From positions 1 through 7,875 of the forward strand of contig CAMCUE010000050.1 of assembly GCA_945878705.1 (NCBI GenBank): a DNA stretch of 7,875 nucleotides. The letters are read 5' to 3'. Of this stretch, positions 5,663 through 7,875 are shown in pieces. Source of the stretch: Ferrithrix thermotolerans DSM 19514. Its GTDB lineage: Bacteria > Actinomycetota > Acidimicrobiia > Acidimicrobiales > Ilumatobacteraceae. The first letter of the stretch is position 1. Every line of letters begins with the position of its first letter. Under the pieces are notes generated by a model. It was given only the letters and a program-made list of their open reading frames with translations, was not told the DNA's origin and ran no database searches. The position numbers were made by a program, and so were the translations under genes.

Positions 5663-6372
5663 CGCCACGAGTATCTATTGTCATTCCTGTCTATAACGAG
5701 GGCGAAAATGTTGAGCCGGTACTGCGACGATTGTTTGAAGCCGTTGATATTGAGACTGAAGTTTTAGTTGTCTATGACGAAGCAGAAGACACAACTATCC
5801 CAGCATTAATAAAATTGCAGCACGAATTCAAAAATCTGCGACATGTGCAAAATACTTATGGTCGTGGTCCGGCTAATGCGATTAAATACGGGATCGATCA
5901 AGCCAAAGCGAAAGTGGCAGTAGTGACAATGGCTGACGGGTGCGATGACGCATCGCAAATTGCAATCTTGACTCGATTAGTCGAGCGCGGAGTGGTTGTT
6001 GCATGCGCAAGTCGATATGTAAAGACGGGTCAACAAGTCGGTGGCCCGTTCTGGAAGGGTGTGATGTCAAAAGTTGCTGGATTAAGTCTCTACTACGGTG
6101 CAAGAGTCGGCACCCGCGATGCGACCAACTCGTTCAAGGCGTATTCAACAGACTTTGTGCGTCGCGTTGGCATTGAAAGCGACAAAGGTTTTGAGATTGG
6201 CATTGAACTTGTTGCTAAGGCGCGGCGATTTCGCCAGCCAGTTGCTGAGATTCCCACGATTTGGCTGGACCGATCTTTTGGTGTGTCAAATTTCAAGATC
6301 GCAACTTGGCTACCGCGTTATTTGAAATGGTATTGTTATGCGTTCGGTACAAAGAAAGTGTTGTCTAAATAA
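5659..6372 (+). CDS. GT2 glycosyltransferase, DPM1-like, starting at CTG
   Basis: The protein is 237 residues from CTG at 5659. This start overlaps the dehydrogenase TGA as CTGA (5659-5662), has AAGG 9 bp upstream, and restores the family's N-terminal strand VSIVIPVYNEGEN (5-17). No ATG, GTG or TTG lies in frame between the TGA at 5623 and TTG at 5731, and starting at that TTG would remove this essential strand. Further motifs are VVYDEAEDT (37-45), GRGPANAIKYGI (68-79), MADGCDD (91-97) in the DXD position, CASRY, and GTRDATNSFKAYS matching the TDATNGFRAY region of polyprenyl-phosphate glycosyltransferases. There is no membrane helix, so it acts in the cytoplasm, perhaps at the membrane face. 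Donor and acceptor are unknown; a sugar made by the flanking dehydrogenase and epimerase is the natural guess. The stop TAA is 1 bp before the epimerase ATG. Confidence 0.9.
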   Translation: MTPRVSIVIPVYNEGENVEPVLRRLFEAVDIETEVLVVYDEAEDTTIPALIKLQHEFKNLRHVQNTYGRGPANAIKYGIDQAKAKVAVVTMADGCDDASQIAILTRLVERGVVVACASRYVKTGQQVGGPFWKGVMSKVAGLSLYYGARVGTRDATNSFKAYSTDFVRRVGIESDKGFEIGIELVAKARRFRQPVAEIPTIWLDRSFGVSNFKIATWLPRYLKWYCYAFGTKKVLSK

Positions 6373-6373
6373 A

Positions 6374-7399
6374 ATGTCAAAAGTTCTGCTTACTGGTGCG
6401 TCTGGTTTTATTGGTGGCTATGTAGTTGAAGAGTTGCTAAGTCGGGGTCACAATGTGATTGGCCTTGACAATTACTCGAAATACGGGCGAGTCACAAGAA
6501 GTTATGACAATCACCCAAACTACAAACTGGTCGAGGGTGATGCTTGTGATGTAGATCTGATGACGAAGTTGCTGATGGATTGTGACCACCTAATTGCTGG
6601 CGCAGCGCTTATCGGTGGTATTTCTTATTTTCATGCGTATGCATATGACTTGTTAGCAACTAATGAACGGATCATGGCCTCAACTTGCGATGCGGCGATT
6701 CGGGCCCACCGTCAGGGGAAACTGCAGAAAGTTACTTATTTGAGTTCGTCGATGGTCTTTGAAAGTTCGCAACATTGGCCAAGCGCTGAGGGCGATCAAC
6801 GCAAGATTCCACCACCGTTATCTTCGTATGGTTTTCAAAAACTAGCCGTTGAATATTTTGCTCAGGCCGCATTTGACCAATACAAGTTGCCGTTTACGAT
6901 AATTCGTCCGTTCAATTGTGTTGGCGTGGGCGAGGGTCGAGCACTCGGCGAAGTTGAAGTGCTCTCCGGCAATGTTTCGCTGGCGATGAGCCATGTTGTG
7001 CCCGATCTCGTACAGAAAATCTTAAAAGGTCAAGATCCGTTGCATATTCTTGGGACTGGTGAGCAGATTCGTCACTACACCTATGGTGGCGATTTGGCCA
7101 AAGGAATAGTTACATGCATGGAAAGCCCAAAGGCTCTGAATGAAGATTTTAATATCTCAACTGCAGAATCAACTTCTGTATTACAACTTGCAGAAATAAT
7201 TTGGAACAAGATCCATAAATCATCAAAGCCGTTTAAATATGTAAGCGATGAAGCATATGAGTATGACGTTCAGCGCCGCGTGCCATCAGTAGAAAAAACG
7301 AAAACCGTTTTGAACTTTGAATGCACGACTTCTTTGGACACAATGCTTGACGAAGTTATTCCGTGGATTCAGATGGCAATCAACGAAGGCAAAATTTAA
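6374..7399 (+). CDS. NAD-dependent nucleotide-sugar epimerase/dehydratase (extended SDR)
   Basis: The 341-residue extended SDR has the NAD-binding GASGFIGG (8-15), an acidic strand end in GLDNYS, the Ser run SSS (124-126), the YxxxK pair Y152/K156 in SSYGFQK, and RPFN (178-181). HYTYGGDLAKGI near 240 and the C-terminal substrate-binding region are also typical. Family members interconvert nucleotide sugars, for example C4 epimerisation or 4,6-dehydration with transient oxidation at C4. Following a dehydrogenase in the operon, a UDP-uronate epimerase or decarboxylase is plausible but unproven. I chose ATG 6374 because the Rossmann strand begins two residues after it, it lies 1 bp past the previous stop, and ATG 6338 would add 12 unrelated residues inside the upstream gene. 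The ribosome binding site is weak. The stop TAA (7397-7399) overlaps the stop of the convergent gene. Confidence 0.94.
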   Translation: MSKVLLTGASGFIGGYVVEELLSRGHNVIGLDNYSKYGRVTRSYDNHPNYKLVEGDACDVDLMTKLLMDCDHLIAGAALIGGISYFHAYAYDLLATNERIMASTCDAAIRAHRQGKLQKVTYLSSSMVFESSQHWPSAEGDQRKIPPPLSSYGFQKLAVEYFAQAAFDQYKLPFTIIRPFNCVGVGEGRALGEVEVLSGNVSLAMSHVVPDLVQKILKGQDPLHILGTGEQIRHYTYGGDLAKGIVTCMESPKALNEDFNISTAESTSVLQLAEIIWNKIHKSSKPFKYVSDEAYEYDVQRRVPSVEKTKTVLNFECTTSLDTMLDEVIPWIQMAINEGKI

Positions 7400-7875
7400 T
7401 CGAGATCAGGTGCAATACAGACGCGCTTATTCGGCGTCAGCGAAGTAACGATCCACATATCTTGGTTGAGTGACGACGAAATAGTAACTGTTACCTGAGA
7501 TCCGCTGGGGATCAAAGTTTTTAATACAGAACTCGGTGAGTCTCCAAAGTTTCTAAAGCCAATCTCAATGTCTCCGTCGGGCGAAGCAATCGCAGTGCTC
7601 GTACCCGCAAGAGTTAGAAAGTCAGACGCGCTGACTCCTGTTTTACAAAAAGACGCTGACTTTTTGGGTTGAGTGATGGCGAGTACATCGGTTTCAAGCA
7701 GAACTCGATCAACTTCAGTACGAGTTGCAGCAGAGGATGTTCGAAGTTCGGCCATGTCAAGTGCAGGGGAGGACTTAAGTTCGCGCAGTGCTGCAAAATA
7801 TTTGTTGGTAATGATATCCGGGGCCCGAATTGGGTCGGGTTGATAATCGCGATCAACAAAATGACGACGTGACTC
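7396..7875 (-). CDS. 3' part of an unrecognised gene; probable extracytoplasmic C-terminal domain
   Basis: The reading frame is open from the right window edge to TAA at 7396-7398, giving 159 visible residues; the 5' end lies outside. ATG at 7753-7755 is not a convincing start, because the frame upstream stays open with normal-looking sequence (DPIRAPDIITNKYFAALREL). The visible part has no membrane helix. It has a helical stretch followed by a probably beta-rich end with IEIGFRNFGDSP, and cysteines in SASFCKTG and, six residues from the end, in KRVCIAPDLD. This matches the layout of the tails of the two multi-pass proteins in the window, so it may be the outer domain of another membrane glycan protein. 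I do not recognise the family. It overlaps the epimerase gene by 4 bp in convergent orientation. Confidence 0.75.
   Translation of the reverse strand, partial: ESRRHFVDRDYQPDPIRAPDIITNKYFAALRELKSSPALDMAELRTSSAATRTEVDRVLLETDVLAITQPKKSASFCKTGVSASDFLTLAGTSTAIASPDGDIEIGFRNFGDSPSSVLKTLIPSGSQVTVTISSSLNQDMWIVTSLTPNKRVCIAPDLD

Noticed and set aside
5731..6372. Start of the plus-strand GT2 at TTG 5731 (213 aa)
   Set aside because: It would delete the conserved first strand VSIVIPVYNEGEN, which is encoded in frame directly upstream; CTG 5659 with AAGG and the stop overlap explains the data better.
6338..6373. Start of the epimerase at ATG 6338
   Set aside because: The extra 12 residues lie inside the upstream gene, look unrelated to the SDR family, and the Rossmann strand begins right after ATG 6374.
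7753..7755. ATG 7755 as the true start of the right-hand minus gene
   Set aside because: The frame remains open with protein-like sequence to the window edge, so the ATG is more likely an internal methionine.
72..7875. Prophage or integrative element inserted at the tRNA
   Set aside because: No integrase, phage gene or second copy of the tRNA 3' end is visible, and the flanking genes are ordinary glycan enzymes.
1..7875. CRISPR array, insertion sequence or toxin-antitoxin pair
   Set aside because: No regularly spaced repeats, transposase or terminal inverted repeats are visible, and no pair of small overlapping genes of that type.

Overview
The window looks like part of a compact, AT-leaning bacterial chromosome (GC in the mid-40s % by eye). 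It carries one tRNA gene, seven confidently read protein genes and the 3' part of an eighth. Gaps between genes are tiny: 3, 23, 9, 15, 59 and 1 bp, with overlaps of 4 bp at two junctions. Start codons include GTG and one apparent CTG. Most genes lack a good Shine-Dalgarno sequence, and the two divergent promoters look leaderless or nearly so. The protein families resemble those of Actinobacteriota, so a streamlined freshwater or marine actinobacterium fits. That placement is inference from style; there is no ribosomal RNA or marker gene here to confirm it.

Layout. Positions 1-71 hold a short repeat-bearing stretch, possibly the end of a gene. A complete tRNA-Arg(ACG) follows at 72-147. Four minus-strand genes (4409 down to 151) form a tight operon. 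In transcription order they are a multi-pass GT-C-like membrane glycosyltransferase (515 aa), a GT2 polyprenyl-phosphate-sugar-synthase-like enzyme (243 aa), a DUF218/YdcF-like membrane-anchored protein (246 aa) and an unrecognised multi-pass membrane protein (396 aa). The last of these ends 3 bp from the tRNA. A 59-bp divergent promoter region (4410-4468) separates this operon from a plus-strand operon. That operon encodes a nucleotide-sugar dehydrogenase (397 aa), a second GT2 glycosyltransferase (237 aa, starting at CTG) and an NAD-dependent sugar epimerase/dehydratase (341 aa). The plus operon then meets, stop codon on stop codon, the 3' end of another minus-strand gene that runs off the right edge.

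How the genes may work together. This looks like a cell-surface glycan locus. The plus-strand operon would oxidise and epimerise a nucleotide sugar in the cytoplasm and transfer the product (GT2). The minus-strand operon pairs a cytoplasmic enzyme that would load a sugar onto a polyprenyl-phosphate carrier (GT2) with a GT-C membrane enzyme that would use such a carrier outside the membrane. A DUF218 protein and a second membrane protein accompany them. The pathway and the identity of the sugar are inference. No CRISPR array, insertion sequence, phage gene or toxin-antitoxin pair is visible.
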